Of a DNA stretch of 32,311 bases, positions 9,263 to 16,994 are shown one piece after another. Position 1 is the stretch's first letter. Each line of letters starts with the position of its first letter. The DNA comes from a bacterium (lineage in GTDB: Bacteria > CLD3 > SB21). The stretch lies in NCBI GenBank assembly GCA_019695335.1, contig JAIBAF010000041.1:1-32311 (forward strand). Direction: 5' to 3'. The notes beneath the pieces are model-generated. The model ran no database searches. It was not told the origin of the DNA and saw only the letters and a list, made by a program, of their open reading frames with translations. Both the position numbers and the translations under genes were made by a program.

Positions 9263-10063
9263 TTATAGCAATGACCGGTATTGAGCGGGGGTGAAATTCA
9301 TAACCGATTTAAAACATCGGACGAAATGACTTTGATCGGCGAATCCACATTGGTATGCGATATCAGCCAAACTCAAATTAGCGTTTGACATAAGGGCGAG
9401 CGAACGTTGGACTTTTATTTTTCGCAGGTAAGCTCCCAGTGATGTTCGGAAATATTTAGGAAAATCGCGGGATATGTGTACGGGATGCATTCCGGTTTCT
9501 TCAGACAATTCTTTGAGCGTTATTTTTTCATTGCCCCGGTCGTGCAATAACTGATTGATTCTGAAAGCCCATCGGGGCGTCATTCGCTCTCGATCACCCG
9601 GCCATGCCAACTCAGCCAGTACATGAACGGCGAGACTTTCGATCGCAAGGGGGCTGCTTTCGTCGTCGATTTTAGTTTCCGCATACATTTTCGAAATCAG
9701 CGGAGTAATGTGCGGGTTTTTAATCTGAAAACTTCCTTCAAAGTATTTAGTAGCAATCATGAATCGATCCAGCCATTTCTTTTCGAATTCCAGATGAAAT
9801 CCTTGTGCATAACCGGGCAACTTGGTATTGCAGTGTGGCTCTTGCCAATTATGAAATAACAACGTTCCGGGTGGACAGGTCACCGTTTCTTTTTTATTGG
9901 TTTCAGTAATACAGCCTTTGAGAATAAAAGTCAGATAAGCATTTTCATGATAGTGCCATGGCACCTGATCGTGAGTGTACTCCGTATCAGTGATAACAAG
10001 ACCATTCATATCAACAGTCTCTTTATGGATTCCGAAATAGGAACCTTTCTTCAAGTGCTGCAT
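9263..10063 (-). CDS. AraC-family transcriptional regulator with N-terminal cupin sensor domain
   Basis: A 266-residue regulator. Residues about 20-100 resemble an AraC-type cupin effector domain (VPWHYHENAYLTFILKG, then LLFHNWQEPHCN). Residues about 165-266 carry two helix-turn-helix units: ITLKELSEETGMHPVHISRDF and LSLADIAYQCGFADQSHFVRCFK, the second being the well-conserved AraC signature, ending FTPAQYRSLL. The effector is unknown. The cupin part keeps two His in HYHE, so a metal or small aromatic/sugar ligand is possible. It lies upstream of the serine hydrolase on the same strand with an AT-rich terminator between them. It may regulate that gene or its own, but nothing in the sequence proves a target. 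Confidence 0.9.
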   Translation of the reverse strand: MQHLKKGSYFGIHKETVDMNGLVITDTEYTHDQVPWHYHENAYLTFILKGCITETNKKETVTCPPGTLLFHNWQEPHCNTKLPGYAQGFHLEFEKKWLDRFMIATKYFEGSFQIKNPHITPLISKMYAETKIDDESSPLAIESLAVHVLAELAWPGDRERMTPRWAFRINQLLHDRGNEKITLKELSEETGMHPVHISRDFPKYFRTSLGAYLRKIKVQRSLALMSNANLSLADIAYQCGFADQSHFVRCFKSVMNFTPAQYRSLL

Positions 10064-10080
10064 AAGTAAATTCGATAAAT

Positions 10081-10110
10081 AAAAAAGGGTTACCGGTACC
10101 GGTAACCCTT
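10081..10110 (-). terminator. Perfect 26-bp palindrome with T-tract, terminator of the 35-codon gene
   Basis: Bases 10085-10110 are a perfect palindrome built around ACCGGTACCGGT with arms AAGGGTT/AACCCTT. On the minus strand it is followed by six T. It lies 41 bases downstream of the stop of the small membrane protein gene (10151) and just upstream of the AraC start (10063). It therefore most likely ends the small gene's transcript. Because it is perfectly symmetric with no separate loop, an operator role for the AraC gene cannot be ruled out. Confidence 0.75.
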
Positions 10111-10150
10111 GAACGTAAGTTTTATAAAAAAGTTGTAACAGTCAACTGAT

Positions 10151-10258
10151 TTACAAAATTCTGGTGATGAAAAAAAGGTAAAGCAGAACCATAACCCCGA
10201 TAATTGAGAAAAACGTGATCATACCTGAACGGTTATGTGAAAAATTTGAAAATTCCAT
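10151..10258 (-). CDS. Small single-pass membrane protein, 35 residues
   Basis: An ATG at 10258 opens a 35-codon frame ending in TAA at 10151-10153. A very strong ribosome site, GGAGGA, lies five bases upstream. The peptide starts with a short polar part (MEFSNFSHNRSG), followed by a hydrophobic segment from about residue 13 to 31 (MITFFSIIGVMVLLYLFFI) and the end TRIL, as expected for one transmembrane helix. Ribosome site, hydrophobic pattern and a dedicated terminator 41 bases downstream together support a real gene. No family was recognised. It could be a small regulator or subunit of a membrane complex, but nothing adjacent suggests a partner. Confidence 0.65.
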   Translation of the reverse strand: MEFSNFSHNRSGMITFFSIIGVMVLLYLFFITRIL

Positions 10259-10291
10259 AATTGTCCTCCATACAGTTTGAATAGCCTATCG

Positions 10292-10329
10292 CGTTTTCAT
10301 CGACATGTCTATGCATTCCGATGAAAACG
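10292..10329. repeat. Inverted repeat upstream of the 35-codon gene
   Basis: Perfect 11-bp arms (CGTTTTCATCG and CGATGAAAACG) flank a 16-base spacer. The repeat ends 34 bases before the small gene's start codon on the minus strand, so it would lie in that gene's promoter or leader. It could be an operator or an mRNA hairpin. No T-tract follows on the minus strand, so it is unlikely to be a terminator for minus-strand transcription. Confidence 0.55.
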
Positions 10330-10392
10330 GACACATTTACCGTCCTTTTTGATCAGGCCGGCTTTTTTAAGATTGAAAAAATTAAAGGAATT

Positions 10393-10752
10393 TTAGGAAA
10401 AAGTTGGAGGACCTCGGGAAGGCCAGTGATGGAAAAAGATGGATGTATAAGGTAAGAGAGGAAAATCGTTGCAAAGAGTCCAGTAGACAGAAAGAACTAT
10501 TTTAAAATCGATTTGAAGACTCTCAATTGTACTATAATCTGTCATGTACTTGATCGATCCCATGTGTTCCGCCATAGCAACTGGAAAATTCTTTGCCGAA
10601 GGATAGGCCTGATCATTGACGGAATACGCAGGAATGGAATCAACCTGACAGGTGATTTTTTCAGTGTCGAGTATGGCCAGATAACCAATAAAAATATAGG
10701 TTAATAGGACCGCTCTAGAACACAGGATATTGATGTAATTACTGTTAAACAT
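10393..10752 (-). CDS. Hypothetical protein, doubtful
   Basis: A 119-codon open frame with no recognised domain. In its favour, the N-terminus (residues about 13-28, AVLLTYIFIGYLAIL) reads like a signal anchor or signal peptide, and without it the interval 10259-10793 would be unusually empty. Against it, no Shine-Dalgarno precedes the ATG at 10752 and the sequence has unusually many Tyr/Ser/Cys/Trp residues with no repeating or conserved motif. The end (HHWPSRGPPTFS) lies close to the inverted repeat. It may be a small exported protein or a chance open frame. Confidence 0.35.
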   Translation of the reverse strand: MFNSNYINILCSRAVLLTYIFIGYLAILDTEKITCQVDSIPAYSVNDQAYPSAKNFPVAMAEHMGSIKYMTDYSTIESLQIDFKIVLSVYWTLCNDFPLLPYTSIFFHHWPSRGPPTFS

Positions 10753-10793
10753 AACTTATTGTACAATATACATTCCAAAACGTCTAAAAACAA

Positions 10794-11399
10794 TCATGCA
10801 AGAAAAAATTCTTTAAATTTTTCTAACGCGACAGCCCTGTGACTGATTTGATTTTTAACGGCCGGATCGAGTTCAGCCATAGTTTTATCGTGTTCAAGAA
10901 TCAAAAAAATCGGATCATAGCCAAAACCATTCGTACCACGTCTTTCTTCAATGATCCATCCTTCACAGGTTCCGTGAAAAGTCTCTTCGAAATATTGTCC
11001 TGTCACATCGATTCCAACAAATGCAATTACACAATGAAATCGGGCCGCTCTTTTATCGAACGGTACGGATTTTAATTCATCGAGTACTTTTTTAAGATTA
11101 GCTTCATCATCATGTTCTTTACCGGAATAACGGGCAGACAATACGCCGGGGCGGCCTCCGAGGGCGTCGATCTCCAATCCTGAATCGTCGGCAAGCGTCG
11201 GAGTTTTTGTTTTTTGATAAATTTCACGCGCCTTTTTTAATGCATTTTCTTCAAACGTAGTACCGTTTTCTTCAATAGGATGAAAATGCGGTAAATCGGC
11301 AAGTGAGTGCAGAACAACGTCGTGGCCGCTAAGGATTTCTTTGATTTCTCTGATCTTGTTTGGATTAGCGGTTGCCAAAATGATTTTGTCCAGAATCAT
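10794..11399 (-). CDS. rdgB: RdgB/HAM1 non-canonical purine NTP pyrophosphatase
   Basis: A 201-residue protein of the usual family length. It hydrolyses dITP/ITP/XTP to the monophosphate plus pyrophosphate, keeping deaminated purines out of DNA and RNA in the cytoplasm. Conserved elements are all seen: LATANPNKIREIKEIL at the N-terminus (nucleotide binding), LADDSGLEIDALGGRPGVLSARYSG (catalytic acidic cluster), GTNGFGYDPIF, and SHRAVALEKF at the C-terminus. The start at 11399 matches the family N-terminus. It is divergent from the Hpt gene at 11573. The 173-base gap between them must contain both promoters, but none was convincing. Confidence 0.95.
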   Translation of the reverse strand: MILDKIILATANPNKIREIKEILSGHDVVLHSLADLPHFHPIEENGTTFEENALKKAREIYQKTKTPTLADDSGLEIDALGGRPGVLSARYSGKEHDDEANLKKVLDELKSVPFDKRAARFHCVIAFVGIDVTGQYFEETFHGTCEGWIIEERRGTNGFGYDPIFLILEHDKTMAELDPAVKNQISHRAVALEKFKEFFLA

Positions 11400-11572
11400 G
11401 TATTGTTCCCGTTTTGACTAATAGGGTTATTAATAACAATCTATTCAAAATCATGAAATTTGCAAGCAGGGAATCGTTTGGGGCGGTCATACGGTTCGAT
11501 TTTTTCACATTGATGTTTTAGGTTGAAAAGTTTAGATTGAGTGAGTTATCGACCACATGTCTTTGAGGTGTT

Positions 11573-11965
11573 ATGGAACTTTCCAAAGAGGAAATGATCG
11601 AGGTAATGGCCGTTTTCAAAGGCGAAAGCGAGGAACATTTAAAAATTTTGACGGAAAAGGTCGCCGTGCTGGAATCAAATCCTAAAGATACCGGCGCAAT
11701 CGAATTGTTACACCGGACGTCGCACAGTATGAAAGGCGCAGCGAGAATGATGGGTCTCACGCCGATCGAGTCCATCGGCCATGCACTTGAGGACGGTTTC
11801 AAAGCCGTGAAAGACGGAAAACCACTGATCACGACCGACATGATTACCAATATCAAAGCAGCTATTGATGGCGTCCGGCAGCTAATCGATAAGCTTGCTT
11901 CGGAGGGGACGACGGAAGGTTTCGATGTTTCCGGCATTCTCAAAAAACTTGAATATTTTAAATAA
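11573..11965 (+). CDS. Orphan histidine phosphotransfer (Hpt) domain protein
   Basis: A 130-residue protein that is essentially one four-helix Hpt domain, like the P1 domain of CheA. The phosphorylatable residue is His51 in HSMKGAARMMGL, preceded by ELLHRTS. A second helix motif is IESIGHALEDGF. There is no kinase, receiver or chemotaxis gene next to it, so its phospho-donor must lie elsewhere, for instance a hybrid kinase. The alpha/beta hydrolase gene begins at the base after its stop, which points to co-translation. A purine-rich GAGGTG lies very close (two bases) before the ATG at 11573, which is a suboptimal spacing. Confidence 0.9.
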   Translation: MELSKEEMIEVMAVFKGESEEHLKILTEKVAVLESNPKDTGAIELLHRTSHSMKGAARMMGLTPIESIGHALEDGFKAVKDGKPLITTDMITNIKAAIDGVRQLIDKLASEGTTEGFDVSGILKKLEYFK

Positions 11966-12715
11966 GTGAATGATGTCATGAAAGGCGCTGAACCTTTTGA
12001 ACTGTCAGCGCCAGGTGAAAAGGTTGTACTCCTCATTCACGGGTTTACCTCGTCTGCGTATTCGATGCGCGAGTTAGGAGAAAAACTGCAGGCTGCCGGT
12101 TATACGGCAAAAGGCATTCTGCTCCCCGGACACGGGACAACTCCGGACGATCTTGAAAAGACATCATGGCAAGAATGGTATTCGGCTGTCGAATCGGCTT
12201 ATCTCGATCTAACGAAGAATTTCAAAACAATTTTCATTTGCGGACAATCCATGGGCGGTTGCCTGGCAATGTATTTGGCAAGTTTTTATCCTGTCAGCGG
12301 TGTCATTGCTATTTCGTCAGGTTTGAAATTAACCGATAAAAAATTGTGGATGCTTCCGCTGGCAAAGCATTTTATCCGGTTTATTCCCAAACGCAATGGT
12401 CCCGATTTGAAAAATCCGGAAGCTAAACAACAGGAAGTGCATTATTCCGTAATGCCGGTGCGTAGCATTATGCAATTGCAAAAATTTTTGGATCGTCTGA
12501 AATCGCGCATGGCTTCAATTGCTTCACCTGCTCTGTTCATTCACGCGCTTGACGATCATACGTTCGGCTACCAAAACATGGAGACGTTATATAACTTGGT
12601 CGCTTCGTCTGTCAAAAAAAAAATTACATTAAACAATAGTTATCACATTGCGACGCTGGATTACGACAAAACTACTGTCCAAAATGAGATAATTGGGTTC
12701 ATCAGAAATCTATGA
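11966..12715 (+). CDS. Alpha/beta hydrolase, carboxylesterase/monoacylglycerol lipase type
   Basis: A 249-residue cytoplasmic hydrolase. Numbered from the GTG at 11966, the oxyanion region is LLIHGFTSS (24-30), the nucleophile Ser95 sits in GQSMGG, the acid is Asp196 or Asp197 in HALDDHTFG, and the base is His227 in NSYHIATLD. The compact form and PGHGTTPDDL after strand 4 resemble Est30-type carboxylesterases, which cleave short-chain esters or monoglycerides. The start is uncertain: the GTG directly abuts the Hpt stop, while an ATG at 11978 would shorten it by four residues. The DUF971 gene overlaps its 3' end by four bases (ATGA), so the genes are translationally coupled. Confidence 0.88.
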   Translation: MNDVMKGAEPFELSAPGEKVVLLIHGFTSSAYSMRELGEKLQAAGYTAKGILLPGHGTTPDDLEKTSWQEWYSAVESAYLDLTKNFKTIFICGQSMGGCLAMYLASFYPVSGVIAISSGLKLTDKKLWMLPLAKHFIRFIPKRNGPDLKNPEAKQQEVHYSVMPVRSIMQLQKFLDRLKSRMASIASPALFIHALDDHTFGYQNMETLYNLVASSVKKKITLNNSYHIATLDYDKTTVQNEIIGFIRNL

Positions 12716-13011
12716 AAGAAAAAACTCCAATTGATATTACGATTCGCCGTGAAGCAAAAAATATGAACATTGTTTGGGCGGACGATCATCGTAGCGAATA
12801 TACATTTACCTATTTACGTACTATATGTCCGTGCGCTCGGTGCACCGAATCAGTTCATCAGCCGGGATCATTCGATCAGATCGGATTAGCTTCAGCCGAA
12901 GAAGTCGGGCGGTACGCGATTCGTTTTACGTGGTCGGACGGACATGATCTTGGAATTTTTTCGTTCGAGTTCCTACGAGCACAATGTCCCTGCAAAATTT
13001 GCAAAAATTGA
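12712..13011 (+). CDS. DUF971 protein with two CPCxxC clusters
   Basis: A 99-residue DUF971 protein, the fold found at the N-terminus of gamma-butyrobetaine hydroxylases and in stand-alone proteins often near Fe-S or ATPase genes. WADDHRSEYTFTYLRTICPCARC and FTWSDGHDLGIFSFEFLRAQC are its typical halves. Each half ends in Cys-Pro-Cys-x-x-Cys (CPCARC, CPCKIC), giving six cysteines arranged symmetrically, which suggests a zinc or iron-sulphur site. The function is not known. Its ATG overlaps the hydrolase stop by four bases. Confidence 0.88.
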   Translation: MKEKTPIDITIRREAKNMNIVWADDHRSEYTFTYLRTICPCARCTESVHQPGSFDQIGLASAEEVGRYAIRFTWSDGHDLGIFSFEFLRAQCPCKICKN

Positions 13012-13048
13012 AACCTATAACCGATTTGATTTTTAACCAGGAGAGGGT

Positions 13049-13777
13049 ATGATTAAACGTTTAGTTTTTTTTGCAGCGTTAGTTCTATTGGCCGTTGGTT
13101 GTACGACAAAGCAAACTGTAAAATCGGATAAAGAATATCAGCAAGCTCTGGAAGAGTCGGAAAAAAACAAAGATAAAAAATTAGACTTTCTTGCTAATGA
13201 GAAACTGCCTAATGAGGAATACTTACCTTCCGATAGTGCTTCACCGAATAAAGAAATGACTGAATTTCAAGAAGTATTACCTGCCAATTCTGCGAAATAC
13301 CGCATTCAGATTTTTGCGGGATCACCGGTGAATGCATCGAAGAATTTTTCAAAATTTGGAACGGATCATCCGGGAACGGAAGTTTACATGATCAACGATA
13401 AAAATGAAAACCTCTGGAAAATCTGGGTCGGTGGATTTAATACCAAACACGAAGCGGATTCGGCCAAACAAAAACTCATTGAAAGCGGATACCCGGATTC
13501 ATGGGTTAGTGAAATGAAAGCCTCACAAGAAGTCAAAATGACGACGACAAATTTATTTTGGGTTCAAGTCGGTTCATTTCAAAACGATGCGGCAGCTCAA
13601 AAAATAAAAAGTGAACTCGAATCGAAACAAACCGACAAAGTAATTATTAAAAAAACCGACGCAGCATGGAAAGTCTGGGTTGGTGGAATGGCCGATCGCA
13701 CTGGCTGCGAAACTTTAAAAAAGAAAATCGCCGAACTTGGTTATCAAGGCGCTTTTATCGTTCAGGGTGGTGAATAA
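13049..13777 (+). CDS. Lipoprotein with two SPOR (peptidoglycan-binding) domains
   Basis: A 242-residue lipoprotein. The signal peptide ends in a lipobox, LLAVGC, with Cys18 as the lipidated residue. A charged linker (~20-90) follows. Two SPOR repeats come next: YRIQIFAGSPVNASK...LWKIWVGGFNTKHEADSAKQKL (~95-160) and FWVQVGSFQNDAAAQKIKSEL...WKVWVGGMADRTGCETLKKKI (~168-235). SPOR domains bind denuded glycan at the division septum, so a role in septal wall processing is likely. AGGAG lies five bases before the ATG at 13049. It directly precedes ftsE, which supports a division-related operon. Confidence 0.92.
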   Translation: MIKRLVFFAALVLLAVGCTTKQTVKSDKEYQQALEESEKNKDKKLDFLANEKLPNEEYLPSDSASPNKEMTEFQEVLPANSAKYRIQIFAGSPVNASKNFSKFGTDHPGTEVYMINDKNENLWKIWVGGFNTKHEADSAKQKLIESGYPDSWVSEMKASQEVKMTTTNLFWVQVGSFQNDAAAQKIKSELESKQTDKVIIKKTDAAWKVWVGGMADRTGCETLKKKIAELGYQGAFIVQGGE

Positions 13778-13778
13778 G

Positions 13779-14429
13779 ATGATCGAATTTCAAAATGTTA
13801 CTGTCGCATACAATGAAAAAAAGAGTCTGGATGACGTGTCACTGAATATCCAGCCGGGAGAATTCGTCTATCTACTCGGTCCAAGTGGCGCCGGCAAAAG
13901 TACGATTCTCAAACTTTTGTATATGGATATTTTGCCAACCGGGGGCAATATCACTATCGGAGAATTTTCGTCGCGCGATGTTAAAAAACGTGAAATTCCG
14001 TATCTCCGGCGTCAGCTCGGAATTGTTTTTCAGGATTTTCGATTACTCCGCGACCGAAATGTGTACGACAACATTGCATTTGCGCTCATTGTTACGGATA
14101 CACCGAAAAGTGAAATACCAAAAAAAGTCTTGCGTGCGCTGGCCGAAGTCGGGTTGTCCAATAAAAAAAACCGGATGCCGTTCGAACTTTCGGGCGGCGA
14201 ACAACAACGCGTCGTCATCGCGCGAGCTTTGGTGAACGAACCGATGGTGATTCTGGCCGATGAGCCTACCGGCAATCTCGATCCTGAAACATCAATGGAA
14301 ATCATGATGCTGCTGCAAAAAATCAACAGTGAAGGAACGGCTATCATCATGGCAACGCACGATTACGAAATCGTTAAAAAAATTCCGAAACGGATTATTC
14401 GAATTGAAAGAGGAAGATTAGCAAGCTAA
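13779..14429 (+). CDS. ftsE: FtsE-like cell-division ABC ATPase
   Basis: A 216-residue ATPase. FtsE forms a complex with the membrane protein FtsX and drives septal peptidoglycan hydrolase activation. Seen are Walker [10 protein letters not shown] (34-42), Q-loop Gln85, signature LSGGEQQR (137-144), Walker [13 protein letters not shown] (157-168) and switch His194. The residues before Walker A ([16 protein letters not shown]) and YMDILPTGG are typical of FtsE rather than of other MacB-type ATPases. The start at 13779 is preferred over an upstream in-frame one, since GGTGG lies eight bases before it and it follows the SPOR gene stop by one base. No ftsX follows; accC does. Confidence 0.88.
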   Translation: MIEFQNVTVAYNEKKSLDDVSLNIQPGEFVYLLGPSGAGKSTILKLLYMDILPTGGNITIGEFSSRDVKKREIPYLRRQLGIVFQDFRLLRDRNVYDNIAFALIVTDTPKSEIPKKVLRALAEVGLSNKKNRMPFELSGGEQQRVVIARALVNEPMVILADEPTGNLDPETSMEIMMLLQKINSEGTAIIMATHDYEIVKKIPKRIIRIERGRLAS

Positions 14430-14498
14430 CGGCGATTTCTTCGAAGTAAGCCGGAATAACTCAACACACAAACCATTTTTTTATTAAACAAGTAAATC

Positions 14499-16004
14499 AT
14501 GCAAAAACGATTGATCAAAAAAATCCTGATCGCTAATCGCGGCGAAATTGCACTTAGAATCATCAGGGCATGCCGCGAAATGGGCATTTCTACAGTTGCG
14601 GTATATTCCGAAGCGGATCGAACGGCGGCGCATGTTCGGCTGGCCGATGAAGCTTATTGTGTCGGTGAAGCGCCTTCTTCCAAAAGTTATCTCGTCATGG
14701 AAAATATTCTTGCCGCTGCAAAACAATCGAAAACGGATGCCATTCATCCCGGTTACGGTTTTCTGAGTGAGAATGAAGATTTTGCGCAATTGGCCAAAGA
14801 TAACGGAATTATTTTCATCGGTCCTTCGCCGGAAGCCATGGCAAAAATGGGCAGTAAAACCGAGGCGCGTAAATTAGCCAAAAGCGCCGGCGTGCCGACG
14901 GTTCCCGGAACCGAAGAAGGCATTCGTGACAAAAATGAAGCGAAAACGATTGCCGAGAAAATCGGATTTCCGATTCTGATCAAAGCGGCAGCCGGCGGCG
15001 GCGGTAAAGGCATGCGCGTGGTTGAAAAGGCGTCTGAACTCAGCGACGCGATTGATCGTGCTCAAGGTGAAGCGCGTTCGGCCTTCGGCGACGATACGGT
15101 GTACATCGAAAAATATGTGACAAAACCTCGTCACATTGAAATTCAGATTATGGCGGACGAATACGGCAACGTCGTTTATCTCGGTGAACGTGAATGCTCG
15201 ATCCAGCGCCGGCACCAAAAAGTTGTCGAAGAAGCGCCGTCGGCTATCGTATCGGCAGAACTGCGTAAAAAAATGGGCGAGTCGGCGGTGAAATTGGCAA
15301 AAGCTTGCAGCTACGCGAATGCCGGCACGCTGGAATTTCTCGTTGACGCGGATTTGAATTATTATTTTCTCGAGATGAATACTCGATTGCAAGTGGAACA
15401 TCCGGTGACGGAAATGGTGACCGGCATCGACATCGTCAAACAGCAGATTTTGGTTGCGTCCGGTGAGCCGCTGCCTTTCAAACAAGACGACATCCGAATC
15501 AACGGGCATGCCATCGAATGCAGAATTTACGCGGAGGATGTCGAAAATAATTTTGCTCCATCGATTGGTAAAATCGAACATCTCGAGCCGTCGCTTGGAC
15601 CCGGGATTCGCGAAGACAGCGGTATTTTCGAAGGCGATTCCGTGCAAATTTATTACGATCCGATGATCTCCAAATTAGTTGCATGGGGCAATGACCGTGC
15701 ACAAGCCATCGACCGGATGCGAAGGGCGTTGAGAGAATATGCTGTTGTCGGTGTTGAAACGACAATCCCATTTTGTCTTTTTGTGATGGAAAATGAAAAA
15801 TTTATCAAGGCCGATTTTGATACAAGTTTTGTGGCGCAGGAATTTTCGCCGTCAAAATTGAAATACAAAGAAGAAAAAATTGCCGCCATCGCCGCCGCAC
15901 TTCACGATTATACCAATAAACAATCACAGAAAAGCGCCTTCACTGCGTCACAACAACAAAGCGGTAAAGTAAGTAAGTGGAAATTGGCGGGAAGGAAGGG
16001 CTGA
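14499..16004 (+). CDS. accC: Biotin carboxylase subunit of an acyl-CoA (acetyl/propionyl) carboxylase
   Basis: A 501-residue enzyme that carboxylates the biotin of a carrier protein with ATP and bicarbonate, the first half-reaction of malonyl-CoA or methylmalonyl-CoA formation. The N-terminal domain starts ILIANRGEIALRIIRACREMG. The ATP-grasp glycine loop is AAAGGGGKGMRVVE (~160-173). EMNTRLQVEHPVTEMVTG (~290) carries metal- and bicarbonate-binding Glu/Arg residues, and the C-terminal Biotin_carb_C follows. It is about 50 residues longer than E. coli AccC. The extra tail (KIAAIAAALHDY then Gln/Ser/Lys-rich) resembles propionyl/acyl-CoA carboxylase subunits. No accB or carboxyltransferase gene is next to it. 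No ribosome site is seen at the ATG. Confidence 0.93.
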   Translation: MQKRLIKKILIANRGEIALRIIRACREMGISTVAVYSEADRTAAHVRLADEAYCVGEAPSSKSYLVMENILAAAKQSKTDAIHPGYGFLSENEDFAQLAKDNGIIFIGPSPEAMAKMGSKTEARKLAKSAGVPTVPGTEEGIRDKNEAKTIAEKIGFPILIKAAAGGGGKGMRVVEKASELSDAIDRAQGEARSAFGDDTVYIEKYVTKPRHIEIQIMADEYGNVVYLGERECSIQRRHQKVVEEAPSAIVSAELRKKMGESAVKLAKACSYANAGTLEFLVDADLNYYFLEMNTRLQVEHPVTEMVTGIDIVKQQILVASGEPLPFKQDDIRINGHAIECRIYAEDVENNFAPSIGKIEHLEPSLGPGIREDSGIFEGDSVQIYYDPMISKLVAWGNDRAQAIDRMRRALREYAVVGVETTIPFCLFVMENEKFIKADFDTSFVAQEFSPSKLKYKEEKIAAIAAALHDYTNKQSQKSAFTASQQQSGKVSKWKLAGRKG

Positions 16005-16009
16005 GTTAA

Positions 16010-16915
16010 ATGGACCAGCATTATGTAAATTTATTTGGTTTACAAGTATCAGACGATGCGTTTTTTTCTACGATAACTGCAATAGCTATTTTAGTAGCCG
16101 GATATGCCGCTAATTGGCTTTATGAAAAATATGTTCAAAGCAAACGATTAAATGATGTTGAAAAATACTATTTTACATTGATAGCATTGCTACTTCCAAT
16201 AATTCAGCGACAAATTGATGAATTGCATAGAATCGTAGGGTATCTAGTAAATGATACAGATGACGAGCCTAAACGTACAATAATAAATTTTTATCCGCTT
16301 GAGGAGATTTTGAAATTAAATTCAGAAGATCTCTTTAAAATCTTTGTAAACAGAAAAAAATCTGATAAGAAAACCAATCTTTATGCAGCGTTTTTGCGCG
16401 ATATTTCTACTGCTAACAATGTTATCAATTCGATTGAGCATGTTCATCACGATCTTCTTGAAGCGTTAAACGAATCATCCAAGAAATATACAGATGCATT
16501 CAATCAAATTATGATATTTCATGATAATTTTTTGTTGGATCATAAATCTACAGGGACTAGTCTCGAATCTGATAAGTTTTTGTTAGAATTTGATAGACTG
16601 TACGACAAAATAAAAGTTAATAAAGAACAAATTATTGATTTTCAAAATCAAAAATCGTTTAAATTTAATCATGAGTCGTTTATCCTACCTCTTAAAAAAG
16701 TCGTTAATGATCATTCTTACGATAATCGTTCAAGATTAATTTCGCCATTTATCGAAAACTGTTTAATGTCCTACTATGACATAAACGTAAGAAGAAACGA
16801 TTTTGCTGATTCATTTAAACATATGGCAAAGGTTTTGTTTGATTGCTTAATGAGTATTGATAGTACAAGTATGTCCACAAAGCAATTGGAGAACAAGAAG
16901 TTTTTTTTTGTGTAG
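16010..16915 (+). CDS. Hypothetical membrane-anchored protein, unrecognised
   Basis: A 301-residue protein with no domain I recognise. Residues about 17-36 (FFSTITAIAILVAGYAANWLY) form one membrane helix close to the N-terminus. A second, less hydrophobic stretch occurs at about 53-65. The remainder is polar, Asn/Lys/Asp-rich, largely helical by appearance, and would face the cytoplasm or periplasm. The DNA is clearly more AT-rich than accC, which ends five bases upstream, and codon use looks different (many AAT, AAA, TTT). This suggests a recent arrival inserted between accC and the terminator. The coding region ends in a run of nine T. Restriction or defence function is possible but unsupported. 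Confidence 0.75.
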   Translation: MDQHYVNLFGLQVSDDAFFSTITAIAILVAGYAANWLYEKYVQSKRLNDVEKYYFTLIALLLPIIQRQIDELHRIVGYLVNDTDDEPKRTIINFYPLEEILKLNSEDLFKIFVNRKKSDKKTNLYAAFLRDISTANNVINSIEHVHHDLLEALNESSKKYTDAFNQIMIFHDNFLLDHKSTGTSLESDKFLLEFDRLYDKIKVNKEQIIDFQNQKSFKFNHESFILPLKKVVNDHSYDNRSRLISPFIENCLMSYYDINVRRNDFADSFKHMAKVLFDCLMSIDSTSMSTKQLENKKFFFV

Positions 16916-16934
16916 ATATTTTTTTAAAAATCAA

Positions 16935-16965
16935 AAACCCCGCTCGATCATATCGTGCGGGGTTT
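16935..16965. terminator. Bidirectional rho-independent terminator
   Basis: Nine-base arms AAACCCCGC and GCGGGGTTT, a T-T mismatch, four more pairs (CGAT/ATCG) and a three-base loop make a strong hairpin. It is flanked by T-rich DNA on both strands: TTTATATTTG on plus and TTTTTGATTTTT on minus. It lies between convergent stops at 16915 (plus) and 16995 (minus) and should serve both. Confidence 0.9.
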
Positions 16966-16994
16966 ATATTTGTTAGTGTCTAAGTGTTGAGCAA

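Noticed and set aside
14874-15647. 257-codon open frame on the minus strand
   Set aside because: Lies wholly inside accC, whose protein motifs are unmistakable. The antisense product is His/Arg/Phe-rich without any domain, as expected of a shadow frame.
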